Positions 18,417 through 26,850 of a stretch of 64,000 nucleotides of DNA are shown one piece after another; position 1 is the first letter of the stretch, and every line of letters starts with the position of its first letter. Under the pieces are notes generated by a model. That model worked only from the letters and a program-made list of their open reading frames with translations. It was not told where the DNA came from and did not search any database. A program made the position numbers and the translations under genes. The DNA is from Herminiimonas sp. (GTDB lineage: Bacteria; Pseudomonadota; Gammaproteobacteria; Burkholderiales; Burkholderiaceae). The DNA is taken from the NCBI RefSeq assembly GCF_030655415.1, contig NZ_JAURVN010000009.1, positions 124,001 to 188,000 of the forward strand, read 5' to 3'.

Positions 18417-19613
18417 TTACAGCAGGTGATCAAGCATATCCGGGCCAAACACCTCGCGATGGAGGCGAAACTCTGGCACACCTTTTTCAACCAGATCAGC
18501 CCACTGCGCCTGCATGAACGGCAATGGACCGCACATATAGATATTGGCTTTATTCACGTCCCATTGTGGCAGTTTTTTTAATTGCATTCTGCCGGCCAGA
18601 CACGTCACACTGTCTTGATCAACTTCATCCTCTTCGTAAAACGTAACGCTATGCAGATTCGGCATCAGTGCAACTGCTTGTGCGATATCCGCTTGATGCG
18701 GATGATGACTTGCATTACGTGCAGCATGCGCGAAAATTACGCGCCGACCCGGCGACACTTTTGCAATACGGTTGAGCGCAGAAATCATCGGCGTAATGCC
18801 TACACCTGCGGACAACAACACAATCGGTCCATCGCTTTCCGTATCCGGCGTGAAATCACCAAAAGGTTTACTGGCAGGAATGACGCTGCCCACGACAACA
18901 TTGTCATGCAACCAGTTCGATACCATGCCGGCTGTTTCCTTACCTGCGTCTTCACGTTTGACCGAAATGCGCAGATGTTGATGATCTGGCGTATCCGACA
19001 AACTGTACTGACGCAGTTGGCGCAAGCCGCTAGGCAGATGTACGGCAACGCTGATGTATTGACCAGGTTTGAATGTTGGCAATTTTCCTTCAACCGGCAC
19101 CAAAGAAAACGACTTGATTTGATCGCTCTGTTGATCGATCGCGACCACGCGCATGTCGAATAAATCGCCGGGCTGCGTGCCTGCTGCTTTATACAATTTG
19201 TTTTCTTCATTGATCAATGCTTGTGCCAGCAAGCCATAAGCTTCAGCCCATGCAGCAATCAACTCCGGCGTTGCTGCATCACCTAGCACTTGCTTGATCG
19301 AAGCCAGCAAATGATGTCCAACGATAGGATAGTGTTCAGCCGTTACACCCAGAGAAACATGTTTGTGAACAATGCGCGAAATCACTGGCGCCAAGGCAGC
19401 CTGATTATCGATATTTGCCGCGTAGGCAAATACAGCGGAGGCCAGCGATTGCTGCTGAGAACCATTCGCCTGATTACCGGCATTGAAAATATTGTGTAAT
19501 TGCGGATGCGCTTCGAACAGCGCTTTGTAAAACACTGTAGTGATGGCAAGCCCATGCTCACGCAAAACGGGGACGCTCGCATCGATATACGGACGGGATT
19601 CAGCAGATAACAT
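18417..19613 (-). CDS. hmp: flavohaemoprotein, nitric oxide dioxygenase
   Basis: A 398-residue flavohaemoglobin that turns nitric oxide plus oxygen into nitrate using NAD(P)H. The globin domain is residues 1-140 (MLSAESRPYIDASVPVL; the proximal His is in VTAEHYPIVGHH). The FAD domain follows with RQYSLSD, and the NAD domain carries VGITPMISAL and an YMCGPLPFM motif. The ATG at 19613 has a good AGGAG site; longer in-frame versions are unlikely. An NsrR-type operator sits directly upstream, and the repressor gene lies just beyond it, so expression should rise under nitrosative stress. Confidence 0.97.
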   Translation of the reverse strand: MLSAESRPYIDASVPVLREHGLAITTVFYKALFEAHPQLHNIFNAGNQANGSQQQSLASAVFAYAANIDNQAALAPVISRIVHKHVSLGVTAEHYPIVGHHLLASIKQVLGDAATPELIAAWAEAYGLLAQALINEENKLYKAAGTQPGDLFDMRVVAIDQQSDQIKSFSLVPVEGKLPTFKPGQYISVAVHLPSGLRQLRQYSLSDTPDHQHLRISVKREDAGKETAGMVSNWLHDNVVVGSVIPASKPFGDFTPDTESDGPIVLLSAGVGITPMISALNRIAKVSPGRRVIFAHAARNASHHPHQADIAQAVALMPNLHSVTFYEEDEVDQDSVTCLAGRMQLKKLPQWDVNKANIYMCGPLPFMQAQWADLVEKGVPEFRLHREVFGPDMLDHLL

Positions 19614-19623
19614 TTTCACTCCT

Positions 19624-19646
19624 ATGTAGCATTTATAATGCAACTT
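19624..19646 (-). promoter_or_regulatory. candidate NsrR operator of hmp
   Basis: A 23-base imperfect palindrome with core GCATT-TAT-AATGC. It resembles the NsrR pattern AAGATGCATTT-n-AAATGCATCTT, with right half (reversed) AAGTTGCATTA and left half ATGTAGCATTT. It lies 11-33 bases upstream of the hmp start codon, suitable for blocking transcription. Confidence 0.65.
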
Positions 19647-19684
19647 ATAAGTTTTAAAAAAAGACCTTGCGGTCCAGTTACTTA

Positions 19685-19711
19685 CAAAACCGCGCTAGAT
19701 GCTAGCGCGGT
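19685..19711 (-). terminator. terminator overlapping the nsrR stop codon
   Basis: A perfect 10-bp stem (ACCGCGCTAG/CTAGCGCGGT) with a 3-base loop contains the stop codon of the repressor gene. On the minus strand it is followed by TTTTG, giving a short U-run, so it probably ends nsrR transcription before hmp. Confidence 0.65.
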
Positions 19712-20150
19712 CCATCAAGAAGACACGATGCATGTGGACGATCTGTTCACCCACATTGCCGCCTACGATATCGGCCAGCGTGTATTGATTCATGGTGTCG
19801 TAAAACGCTTCGACTCCTACTCGCAAGGCATTGCGCAAAACACAATCGCCGGAAAGTCGACAACCGAGGCCTTCGCAATCCACTAATTCCGTATCGCCTT
19901 CAAGCACGCGCAAGGCAACGCCTATGCGCAATGAATCGGGAGCGACTGCAAGACGGATGCCGCCATTGCGGCCGCGCACAGCGTCTATCCAACCCATTTT
20001 TGCCAATGCCCCAACGACCTTGACCAAATGATTGTGCGGCACGTTGAACTGCACTGCGACTTCAGCAACGGTAACCGCAGGGCTGCGCGTTTCCTTTGCC
20101 AAATACATCAGCACACGCAATCCAATATCCGAAAATCTGGTGAGCTTCAT
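19695..20150 (-). CDS. nsrR: NsrR-type Rrf2-family nitric-oxide-sensing repressor
   Basis: A 151-residue Rrf2 regulator. An N-terminal winged helix (MKLTRFSDIGLRVLMYLA, VPHNHLVKVVGALAKMGWI, GRNGGIRLA) is followed by three cysteines, Cys92, Cys97 and Cys103, in the C-X4-C-X5-C spacing of NsrR that binds an iron-sulfur cluster. Nitric oxide destroys the cluster and releases DNA. The ATG at 20150 has GGAG about ten bases upstream; a GTG four codons earlier is also possible. It is upstream of hmp in the same direction, which supports the name. A second NsrR-like site in front of this gene suggests autoregulation. Confidence 0.92.
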   Translation of the reverse strand: MKLTRFSDIGLRVLMYLAKETRSPAVTVAEVAVQFNVPHNHLVKVVGALAKMGWIDAVRGRNGGIRLAVAPDSLRIGVALRVLEGDTELVDCEGLGCRLSGDCVLRNALRVGVEAFYDTMNQYTLADIVGGNVGEQIVHMHRVFLMDRASI

Positions 20151-20183
20151 CAGTAAGTGCACTCCAATGCGGTCATTCTATTA

Positions 20184-20206
20184 AATATGCATTTTAAAAG
20201 CAACAT
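20184..20206 (-). promoter_or_regulatory. candidate NsrR operator upstream of nsrR
   Basis: Around a central T, left half AATATGCATTT and right half AAAAGCAACAT match the NsrR pattern at about 18 of 22 positions by eye. It is 34-56 bases before the nsrR start, consistent with autoregulation. Confidence 0.55.
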
Positions 20207-20349
20207 ATAGTTTCATTCCATTTTTAACAATAGAATAAGTGGAGCAAGCAATGTGCCACCCCTGGTTTTCTGCCGTGATTCTGAGGGTAATTGTTAGCGC
20301 GATTTTTTCAGACCAATAGAAAATTTCGGATGCTAGAATGCGCGTACTT

Positions 20350-20361
20350 CTAGCGCGCTAG
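20350..20361 (+). other. CTAGCGCGCTAG palindrome
   Basis: A perfect 12-base palindrome with two CTAG tetramers lies 41 bases before a small membrane-protein gene, in a spot where an operator could be. CTAG is usually scarce in bacterial DNA. Function is not known. Confidence 0.35.
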
Positions 20362-20402
20362 TGTCGCACTTCTGTCGAATTTCTGTATTGGGAATAAATT
20401 CT

Positions 20403-20660
20403 ATGCTGATCGCCTACATTGGTCTTTTTGTTGTCTACGGATTGTCGCATTACTGGATTACGTTGAACAAGCGTGATTTCTTCTCGACCGTGCTGGTGAT
20501 CATATTGCCGTTCGTTGGCATGTATTACCTGGGCTGGAGGGCGTTGTTTTGCTGCCTGCTCGCAGCCTACCTTGGTACCAAATGGGGCTTGAAGAAGCTG
20601 CAGAGAAAACAAACGGTACGCGTCTCTTTTTATGAAGACGACGAAGAAGCAAAAAAATAA
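20403..20660 (+). CDS. small hydrophobic membrane protein, unknown function
   Basis: About 85 residues. Two or three hydrophobic helices are seen, near residues 3-20 (IAYIGLFVVYGLSHYWI), 28-45 (VLVIILPFVGMYYLGW) and 46-60, followed by a basic and then acidic tail (KKLQRKQ, YEDDEEAKK). I start it at the ATG at 20403, with GGGAA about nine bases upstream, instead of an in-frame codon at 20361 that lies in the palindrome. A terminator follows. I do not recognise a family. It is not in an operon with its neighbours, which run the other way. Confidence 0.7.
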   Translation: MLIAYIGLFVVYGLSHYWITLNKRDFFSTVLVIILPFVGMYYLGWRALFCCLLAAYLGTKWGLKKLQRKQTVRVSFYEDDEEAKK

Positions 20661-20665
20661 AATAT

Positions 20666-20698
20666 CGGCAAGGTGTCATATGACTACCTTGCCGTTTT
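20666..20698 (+). terminator. terminator between small membrane gene and GGDEF gene
   Basis: CGGCAAGGT pairs with ACCTTGCCG (9 bp) around an 11-base loop that is itself partly palindromic, followed by TTTT. The genes converge here. Confidence 0.85.
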
Positions 20699-20702
20699 AC
20701 TT

Positions 20703-22304
20703 CTAGACTTCTACAACTTTCACCACAACCTGATTGCGGCCATTACTCTTGGCCTCATACAGCGCCTCATCCGCACGTTTGATCGTTTCATCCACACCAG
20801 CCTCGGTAAAGCGATAGCGTGAGATGCCGCAACTCACGGTGAGTGACAGCATCTGACCATTGACTTCAAATGGACGCGCCATGATGTTGCTGCGCAGACG
20901 CTCACCAATTTGTCTGGCCGCATACTCATCGGTATCGGGAAATGCCATGATGAATTCTTCACCACCAAAGCGTGCGAATACATCCTCGGTACGCAAGATA
21001 TCCTTGCAGGCGACCGTCAATAACTGCAAAACTTTGTCGCCAGTAGGATGGCCATACACATCGTTGATGCGTTTGAAGTAATCAACGTCGATCATCATGA
21101 TCGTCAAAGCACAATCGGCATTGTTAATATCATTAGCCAGCTTGCCCGCTACATCGAGAAAATAGCGACGGTTAAATGCACCTGTCAGCGAATCGGTAAT
21201 CGATACGATGCGCAGCTCTTCGCTCAGCGTTTCCAGTTCTTTATGTTTATGCTCCAAGGCATCGTGCGCCGCCTGCAGTTCGCGACCTGAGCGCTCGCGT
21301 TCATCGATGCGACTGCGCGTTTCCATCAAATACATGAATGCCAATATCAAGAATCCAAACATCGCGACTGCCAGCATCGCAATGCGGCTCGCGACTAGAT
21401 TGATCGGTTTGACAGGTACAAATACATTTACCATCCACGAAGAGCCGGGCAATTGGCCAGAGCGCGCCAGGTACTGAATTTGACGTCTGGCATTGGGGCT
21501 ATCATCCGATAGATTGACATTGACGATACGTTCATCGGGGCCGAACGATCTTTCCACCGTGGCAGGCAAAGGCGTTTTTAGCACGCGCTCGTATTGACGC
21601 GTGCTCTTCACTTTTTTCTCTGCTTCTTCGGTCAAGGTTGCAATCGGCCGATATTTCCAGTCCTCTACTGTACTGAGAAAGGCAATGCCGTTTTCATCAG
21701 TCACGGTGACTTCCGACAAACTTCTCTCTTGCGCGCGATTCAAATTATCCAGATTGTCCATTGCGATCTTGATCACAACGACGCCCAGCACTTCTCCATC
21801 TTTTTCCACAACACTGGAGAGGTAATAGCCAGGAATCAGGCTGATCGTACCCATCGCATAAAACTTGCCGGCGCCGTCTTGCACGGCATCCTGAAAGTAA
21901 GGACGAAAGCTGTAGTTTTGTCCGAGGAAAGATGTCTTCTCCTGCCAGTTGCTGGTCGCAATGGTCAGGCCAGTGGCGTCCATCAGATAAATGACAGCCA
22001 GTTCAGTATCGTTATTGAGCTGCTGCAAGAATGCATTACCCGCTTCGATCACCGCAGGATCGTTTTTGCCGAGCAAGGTTTTAATGGTGATGGGATGGTC
22101 GGCAATGATGCCGGGTAAATAACGGTACTTGTCAGCAGGGCCTTGCAGAACCGCACTGACAATACTTAAACGTACATCAGCCTCGTGACGCAGGTTCTCG
22201 ATACCGCGCTGATGACTCCACGAATAGGCAAGGTAGCCCACGCAAGCCATGGCTAGAATCACAATGAGTGCATTGCGAACATTGGTAACCAGCTTGATTG
22301 CCAT
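20703..22304 (-). CDS. membrane-bound Cache-GGDEF diguanylate cyclase
   Basis: A 533-residue protein: TM1 near residues 9-27, a periplasmic Cache-type sensor domain about 30-295, TM2 near 305-327 (RIAMLAVAMFGFLILAFMYL), a short coiled coil (ELQAAHDALEHKHKELETLSEEL) and a C-terminal GGDEF domain. The active-site motif is GGEEF at about residues 447-451. An RTED sequence five residues before it fits the RxxD inhibitory site for c-di-GMP. It should make c-di-GMP in response to an extracellular small molecule. There is no EAL domain. It is transcribed alone; the ribosome site is weak. Confidence 0.93.
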   Translation of the reverse strand: MAIKLVTNVRNALIVILAMACVGYLAYSWSHQRGIENLRHEADVRLSIVSAVLQGPADKYRYLPGIIADHPITIKTLLGKNDPAVIEAGNAFLQQLNNDTELAVIYLMDATGLTIATSNWQEKTSFLGQNYSFRPYFQDAVQDGAGKFYAMGTISLIPGYYLSSVVEKDGEVLGVVVIKIAMDNLDNLNRAQERSLSEVTVTDENGIAFLSTVEDWKYRPIATLTEEAEKKVKSTRQYERVLKTPLPATVERSFGPDERIVNVNLSDDSPNARRQIQYLARSGQLPGSSWMVNVFVPVKPINLVASRIAMLAVAMFGFLILAFMYLMETRSRIDERERSGRELQAAHDALEHKHKELETLSEELRIVSITDSLTGAFNRRYFLDVAGKLANDINNADCALTIMMIDVDYFKRINDVYGHPTGDKVLQLLTVACKDILRTEDVFARFGGEEFIMAFPDTDEYAARQIGERLRSNIMARPFEVNGQMLSLTVSCGISRYRFTEAGVDETIKRADEALYEAKSNGRNQVVVKVVEV

Positions 22305-22515
22305 GGCAACGCTATCAAAAGAAGGGAATCACTGTCATCACGACAGATCGAGAGTAAGTCAGCCTATACAACGATTACAAAATGACAGTGAAAAAGCAGA
22401 GGGAAATCGATTTGTCATTTGCGCTGGCTGCAGATACTAACACCGCCTTTTTCTGACTAAAAAATCTGGCGTTGCATCCGCACCACTGATACGGGCCAAA
22501 GCCATCAGCATCTCC

Positions 22516-22905
22516 TTATAAAACTGACATCCAACGCCAGCAAAGATAGGCAAACAAGCACCAAAGCGCGACAACAATCGCGGCACCAATATAACTTCGT
22601 GGCTTGAAGTTGTGCCGTCTCGTCCAATCATCTGCCTGTTCCCTGCACAGGGCAAGCACTTGCGGCGGCAACAAGCGCACCGCAAGCCAGATCATCGCAG
22701 GCAGTAAAAGCGCATCGTCGATATACCCGAGAATCGGAATAAAATCCGGGATCAAATCTATCGGACTCAATGCGTATAGAACCGCCACGATGCAGACGAT
22801 TTTCGCCAGCAGCGGCGTATCCGGATGTTTGCGTGCAAACCACAGCATGACCGCATCACCCTTGATGCGCCTGGCCCACAGACCGACTAATTTCCTTATT
22901 TTCAT
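22516..22905 (-). CDS. YkvA family (DUF1232) membrane protein
   Basis: A 129-residue protein with the DUF1232 core LSPIDLIPDFIPILGYIDD around residues 45-63 and flanking hydrophobic helices (LLAKIVCIVAVLYA, ALLLPAMIWLAVRLL), plus a C-terminal helix (IGAAIVVALWCLFAYLCW). The function of the family is not known. It is followed by an apparently empty 211-base gap before the GGDEF gene ahead of it on the same strand. Start at the ATG at 22905 has no strong ribosome site. Confidence 0.88.
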   Translation of the reverse strand: MKIRKLVGLWARRIKGDAVMLWFARKHPDTPLLAKIVCIVAVLYALSPIDLIPDFIPILGYIDDALLLPAMIWLAVRLLPPQVLALCREQADDWTRRHNFKPRSYIGAAIVVALWCLFAYLCWRWMSVL

Positions 22906-23055
22906 ATTGGTTCAAGCCTGAAAAGAAACCACATGGCAGGAATGCTTATAATGATTCCAGCCTTTCGCTGATGTGTATGTGACATTGAGTTTATCTTTTT
23001 CATTCATACCTGCGACAAATCGATAGCAAAGAATAACCTAAGAGAAAAATCAACC

Positions 23056-23988
23056 ATGCCTGTTTCACTCGATCGCTTGCTGGTAGTCGGCATTTCGTCA
23101 CGCGCCCTATTCGACCTCGAAGTTGAAGAAGCCATTTTCCGCACCCAGGGTCTGGAAGCGTATCGCCAGCATCAGCTCGATAATGAAAATGAAATCCTGA
23201 AACTTGGTGCCGGCTTCGCCCTGGTACGCGCCCTGCTCAAGCTCAATGCATTGACGCCCGATCAACGCCTCGTCGAAGTTGTCATCATGTCGCGCAATTC
23301 GACAGAAACATCGATGCGCATCTTTAATTCGATCAAGCATTACGATTTGGACATCACGCGCGCCGTTTTATCCGGAGGTGCATCCTTGGCTCCTTATCTG
23401 CAAGCATTCAATGTCAGCTTGTTTCTGTCCTTGCATGAAGATGATGTGCAGGCCGCGGTTAATTGTGGTGTGGCTTCTGCATTGCTTTATCAAAAACCTG
23501 CAAATGCGTTTGAAGAGCTGGATCAAATCCGCATTGCCTTCGATGGCGATGCAGTTATTTTCTCGGATGAATCCGAACGTATTTATCAAACCCAGGGCAT
23601 AGAAGCATTTGAAAATCACGAACGCGAAAATGCCTTGAAGCCATTGCCGGAAGGACCATTCGCACGCTTGCTGAAAGCACTGTCCTTTATCCAGAATGGC
23701 TTCAAGAATGTCGAAGGCCGTACCGCCCTCGCACCGATACGCACTGCGCTTGTCACCGCACGCTCATCGCCCGCACATGAACGCGTAATCCGTACGCTGC
23801 GCGCGTGGGACGTCACCATCGACGAAACCTTCTTCATGGGCGGCGTTGCCAAGTCCGATGTACTGGCTGCATTCAAACCGCATATGTTTTTCGATGACCA
23901 AGCAGGCCACTGCGAACGCGCATCACCGTTAGTGCAAACCGGCCGTGTGCCCTTGCGCGACGGCATAGCGATCGCCAAGACAAACTAA
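23056..23988 (+). CDS. cytosolic 5'-nucleotidase family protein
   Basis: A 310-residue protein matching the 5-nucleotidase family (PF06189) related to animal cytosolic 5'-nucleotidase I. Features: LVVGISSRALFDLEVEE near the start, VEVVIMSRNSTETSMRIFNSI around 80, LSGGASLAPYLQAFNVSLFLS around 115, and IAFDGDAVIFSDESERIYQ around 172, which carries the DGD and DES acidic residues expected for phosphatase chemistry. It should release phosphate from nucleoside monophosphates in the cytoplasm. It is a single gene ended by a strong terminator. Confidence 0.88.
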   Translation: MPVSLDRLLVVGISSRALFDLEVEEAIFRTQGLEAYRQHQLDNENEILKLGAGFALVRALLKLNALTPDQRLVEVVIMSRNSTETSMRIFNSIKHYDLDITRAVLSGGASLAPYLQAFNVSLFLSLHEDDVQAAVNCGVASALLYQKPANAFEELDQIRIAFDGDAVIFSDESERIYQTQGIEAFENHERENALKPLPEGPFARLLKALSFIQNGFKNVEGRTALAPIRTALVTARSSPAHERVIRTLRAWDVTIDETFFMGGVAKSDVLAAFKPHMFFDDQAGHCERASPLVQTGRVPLRDGIAIAKTN

Positions 23989-24024
23989 AGCACAAACATA
24001 AAGAGCAAGAATCTGGCTACAAAT

Positions 24025-24064
24025 AAAAAAAGCCGCTCTGGCTATTCACCAGAGCGGCTTTTTT
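24025..24064 (+). terminator. bidirectional terminator between nucleotidase gene and maeB
   Basis: AAAAAAGCCGCTCTGG pairs with CCAGAGCGGCTTTTTT around a 7-base loop, flanked by A and T runs, between convergent genes. Confidence 0.93.
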
Positions 24065-24096
24065 ACGATTTCTTATTTCTTTTATTTCTTCAAAGT

Positions 24097-26409
24097 CTAG
24101 CGTTCAGCAACCGCATCTGCCACGCACAATGCCGTCATGTTGACGATACGTCGTACCGTTGCCGATGGTGTCAGGATGTGTACCGGTTTTTCGCAGCCCA
24201 GCAAAATAGGACCAATCGCCACACCGCTACCAACCGTCGTTTTCAACAAGTTGTATGAAATATTCGCCGCATCGATATTCGGCAACACGAGCAAATTAGC
24301 ATCGCCTTTCAAAGTCGAATTTGGAATCGATTTTTTCAGTTGTGCTGAATTGAGTGCGATGTCGCCATGCATCTCGCCATCGATTTCCAGGTCTGGCGCA
24401 CGCTCTCTGACCAACTGCAAAACCTTACGCATCTTCTGCGCTGATTCGCTATTGCTGGTACCGAAGTTGGAATGCGACAGCAACGCTGCACGCGGTGCCA
24501 AACCAAAGCGACGCATTTCTTCAGCAGCCAGAATCGTGATTTCTGCCAACTCTTCCGCGGTCGGATTTTCATTGACGTGGGTATCGACGATGAACAATTG
24601 GCGATCCGACAGAATCAAGCAATTCATCGCGGCGTACACATTGACGTTCGCGCGCTTGCCCAACACTTGATCCACATATTTCAGATGCAGATCTGTCGTA
24701 CCAAAGGTGCCGCAAATCATGCCGTCCGCATATTTCTTGTGGATCGCCATGGCACCGATCAGGGTATGACGACGGCGCATTTCCAGCTTGGCGTATTGTT
24801 CGGTCACGCCTTTACGCAGGGTCATTTCCAGATAGGTTTGCCAGAAATCCTTATAGCGATCATCGTGCTCAGGATTGATGATGGTGAAATCAACATCCGG
24901 CTTGATGCGCAAACCAAAACGCTCGATACGTTGCAACAGAACAGCAGGACGACCAATCAAAATCGGACGCGCCAGCTTCTCGTCAACCACGACTTGCACC
25001 GCACGCAAGACGCGCTCTTCTTCGGCTTCTGCATACACAATACGTTTCAGCTCTGGCGGCGTTGCCTTGGCGATCTGGAAGATCGGTTTCATGAAGGTGC
25101 CGCTGCGATAAACAAATTGCTGCAGACGATCGGCGTAGGCTTCCATGTCCTTGATAGGACGTGCCGCGACGCCGCATTCTTCCGCCGACTTGGCAACTGC
25201 CATCGCGATCTTGATCATCAGACGCGGATCGAAAGGCATAGGAATAATGTAATCCGGGCCGAAGCTCAGATTATTAATGCCGTAGGTTGTCGCCACGATG
25301 TCCGATTGCTCAGCTTGCGCCAATTGTGCAATCGCATGCACTGCTGCGATTTCCATTTCACGTGTGATAGTGGTTGCGCCGCAATCCAGCGCGCCGCGGA
25401 AAATGTACGGGAAGCACAGAACGTTGTTGACCTGATTCGGGAAATCGGAACGACCCGTTGCGATCACTGCATCGTCACGCACTGCACGAATTTCATCCGG
25501 CAAAATTTCTGGCGTTGGATTAGCCAGCGCCAGAATCACGGGACGTTTCGCCATCGCCGCAACCATCGCCGGTTTCAACACGCCACCAGCTGACAGACCG
25601 AGGAAAATATCTGCATCGGCAATGACATCACCCAAAGTGCGTGCGTCGGTTTTTTGCGCGAATTTTTCCTTGTCCGGATCCATCAACTCGACACGGCCTT
25701 GATAAACCACGCCAGCCAAATCGGTCACGAAAATGTTTTCGCGCGGGAAGCCCAAATCGACCATCAAATCCAGACAAGCCAATGCTGCAGCACCAGCGCC
25801 GGAGACAACCAGTTTGGCTTTCTTGATATCTTTATTGACGACTTTCAAGCCATTCAAAATCGCGGCCGAAACAATAATCGCGGTGCCATGTTGATCGTCA
25901 TGGAAGACCGGAATCTTCATGCGATCGCGCAAGGTACGCTCAATGTAAAAACATTCAGGCGCTTTGATGTCTTCCAGATTGATGCCGCCGAAAGTCGGTT
26001 CCAGCGAGGCGATGATGTCGCACAGCTTGTCTGGATCGGTTTCGTTGATTTCGATATCGAATACGTCGATGCCAGCAAATTTCTTGAACAGAACTGCTTT
26101 GCCTTCCATCACTGGCTTGGCGGCCAGCGGGCCGATGTTGCCCAAACCCAGCACGGCAGTGCCGTTGGTGATCACCGCAACCAGGTTGCCGCGCGCCGTA
26201 TAGCGATAGGAATCTGCAGGGTTAAGAGCAATTTCTTCACAGGCGACCGCAACACCAGGTGTGTATGCCAGAGCCAGATCACGCTGATTGGTAACTTGTT
26301 TGGTGGGAGTGACGCTGATTTTGCCGGGAGTGGGAAACTCGTGGTATTCCAGTGCTGCCTGACGTAACTGAAGGCGAAGTTCTTCTTTTTTGTCGATGTT
26401 CGAATCCAT
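24097..26409 (-). CDS. maeB: NADP-dependent malic enzyme, phosphotransacetylase-fused
   Basis: A 770-residue MaeB-type enzyme that converts malate to pyruvate plus CO2 with NADP. The N-terminal malic domain (about 20-160) has the catalytic Tyr region [16 protein letters not shown] and [10 protein letters not shown]. The NAD(P)-binding domain (about 165-400) has [15 protein letters not shown], and [11 protein letters not shown] precedes it. Residues about 430-770 form a phosphotransacetylase-like domain ([23 protein letters not shown]) that in MaeB acts in regulation rather than acetyl transfer. It is transcribed singly. A PTA-only or NAD-type (MaeA) assignment is excluded by the fusion. Confidence 0.96.
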   Translation of the reverse strand: MDSNIDKKEELRLQLRQAALEYHEFPTPGKISVTPTKQVTNQRDLALAYTPGVAVACEEIALNPADSYRYTARGNLVAVITNGTAVLGLGNIGPLAAKPVMEGKAVLFKKFAGIDVFDIEINETDPDKLCDIIASLEPTFGGINLEDIKAPECFYIERTLRDRMKIPVFHDDQHGTAIIVSAAILNGLKVVNKDIKKAKLVVSGAGAAALACLDLMVDLGFPRENIFVTDLAGVVYQGRVELMDPDKEKFAQKTDARTLGDVIADADIFLGLSAGGVLKPAMVAAMAKRPVILALANPTPEILPDEIRAVRDDAVIATGRSDFPNQVNNVLCFPYIFRGALDCGATTITREMEIAAVHAIAQLAQAEQSDIVATTYGINNLSFGPDYIIPMPFDPRLMIKIAMAVAKSAEECGVAARPIKDMEAYADRLQQFVYRSGTFMKPIFQIAKATPPELKRIVYAEAEEERVLRAVQVVVDEKLARPILIGRPAVLLQRIERFGLRIKPDVDFTIINPEHDDRYKDFWQTYLEMTLRKGVTEQYAKLEMRRRHTLIGAMAIHKKYADGMICGTFGTTDLHLKYVDQVLGKRANVNVYAAMNCLILSDRQLFIVDTHVNENPTAEELAEITILAAEEMRRFGLAPRAALLSHSNFGTSNSESAQKMRKVLQLVRERAPDLEIDGEMHGDIALNSAQLKKSIPNSTLKGDANLLVLPNIDAANISYNLLKTTVGSGVAIGPILLGCEKPVHILTPSATVRRIVNMTALCVADAVAER

Positions 26410-26850
26410 ACTAAGCAGCCATCCTTTTTAGGCATAGGGAAGCCGTTGATTTTAGCAGAGGCAAGATTTTGATGACGGTCTTTCTACGTATTTCTACTGA
26501 TATTTAGCCCTTCCATGCCCCGAAATACGTAAAAAACTCGAAGAAAAGCTATCAGACATAAGACTTGCATCAATTTCATTGATAGTTCGATGGAATCGCC
26601 ATTTTTCAGCCCGTCGAAGCGATTGCTCTTTTAATATCATTGAAAAACTTGCTGCGATGGCGCCAGCGAAGTAAATCAGCCATATAGATGCAAAAAATAT
26701 GCAGGTAAATTTGCGGCATCTTGCTTTGAAACGGTAACATGGCGGCCGCAGCAGATTTCGATACGCGCCTCGCGGAAACGAGCAACCAGCTTTGCAGGAT
26801 CACGACCTTGTCGATTCATTCGACACGGCATTTTGACAATAGGAAAAACA
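26410..26850 (+). other. intergenic region between maeB and flavoprotein gene
   Basis: These 441 bases separate two divergent genes and should hold both promoters. On the minus strand a 51-codon protein-like frame at 26676-26831 is listed separately. I see no rubredoxin-like CxxC motif, terminator or clear operator in the rest. Confidence 0.4.
26676..26831 (-). CDS. possible 51-residue protein or gene remnant
   Basis: A minus-strand ORF whose translation looks like real protein: NRQGRDPAKLVARFREARI then EICCGRHVTVSKQDAANL and PAYFLHLYG. It alternates charged and hydrophobic residues like a folded domain and has two adjacent Cys. The ATG at 26831 is 19 bases from the divergent flavoprotein start, with no ribosome site visible; an internal ATG is at 26819. 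I do not recognise the family. It may be a small regulator or the end of a decayed gene. Confidence 0.35.
   Translation of the reverse strand: MPCRMNRQGRDPAKLVARFREARIEICCGRHVTVSKQDAANLPAYFLHLYG

Noticed and set aside
22437..22685. 82-codon minus-strand ORF overlapping the YkvA gene
   Set aside because: It overlaps the end of a well-supported gene in another frame and has no protein-like features of its own.
24472..25593. 373-codon ORF opposite maeB
   Set aside because: It is antisense to a clear maeB, and its His/Arg/Gln-rich translation is typical of an opposite-frame shadow.
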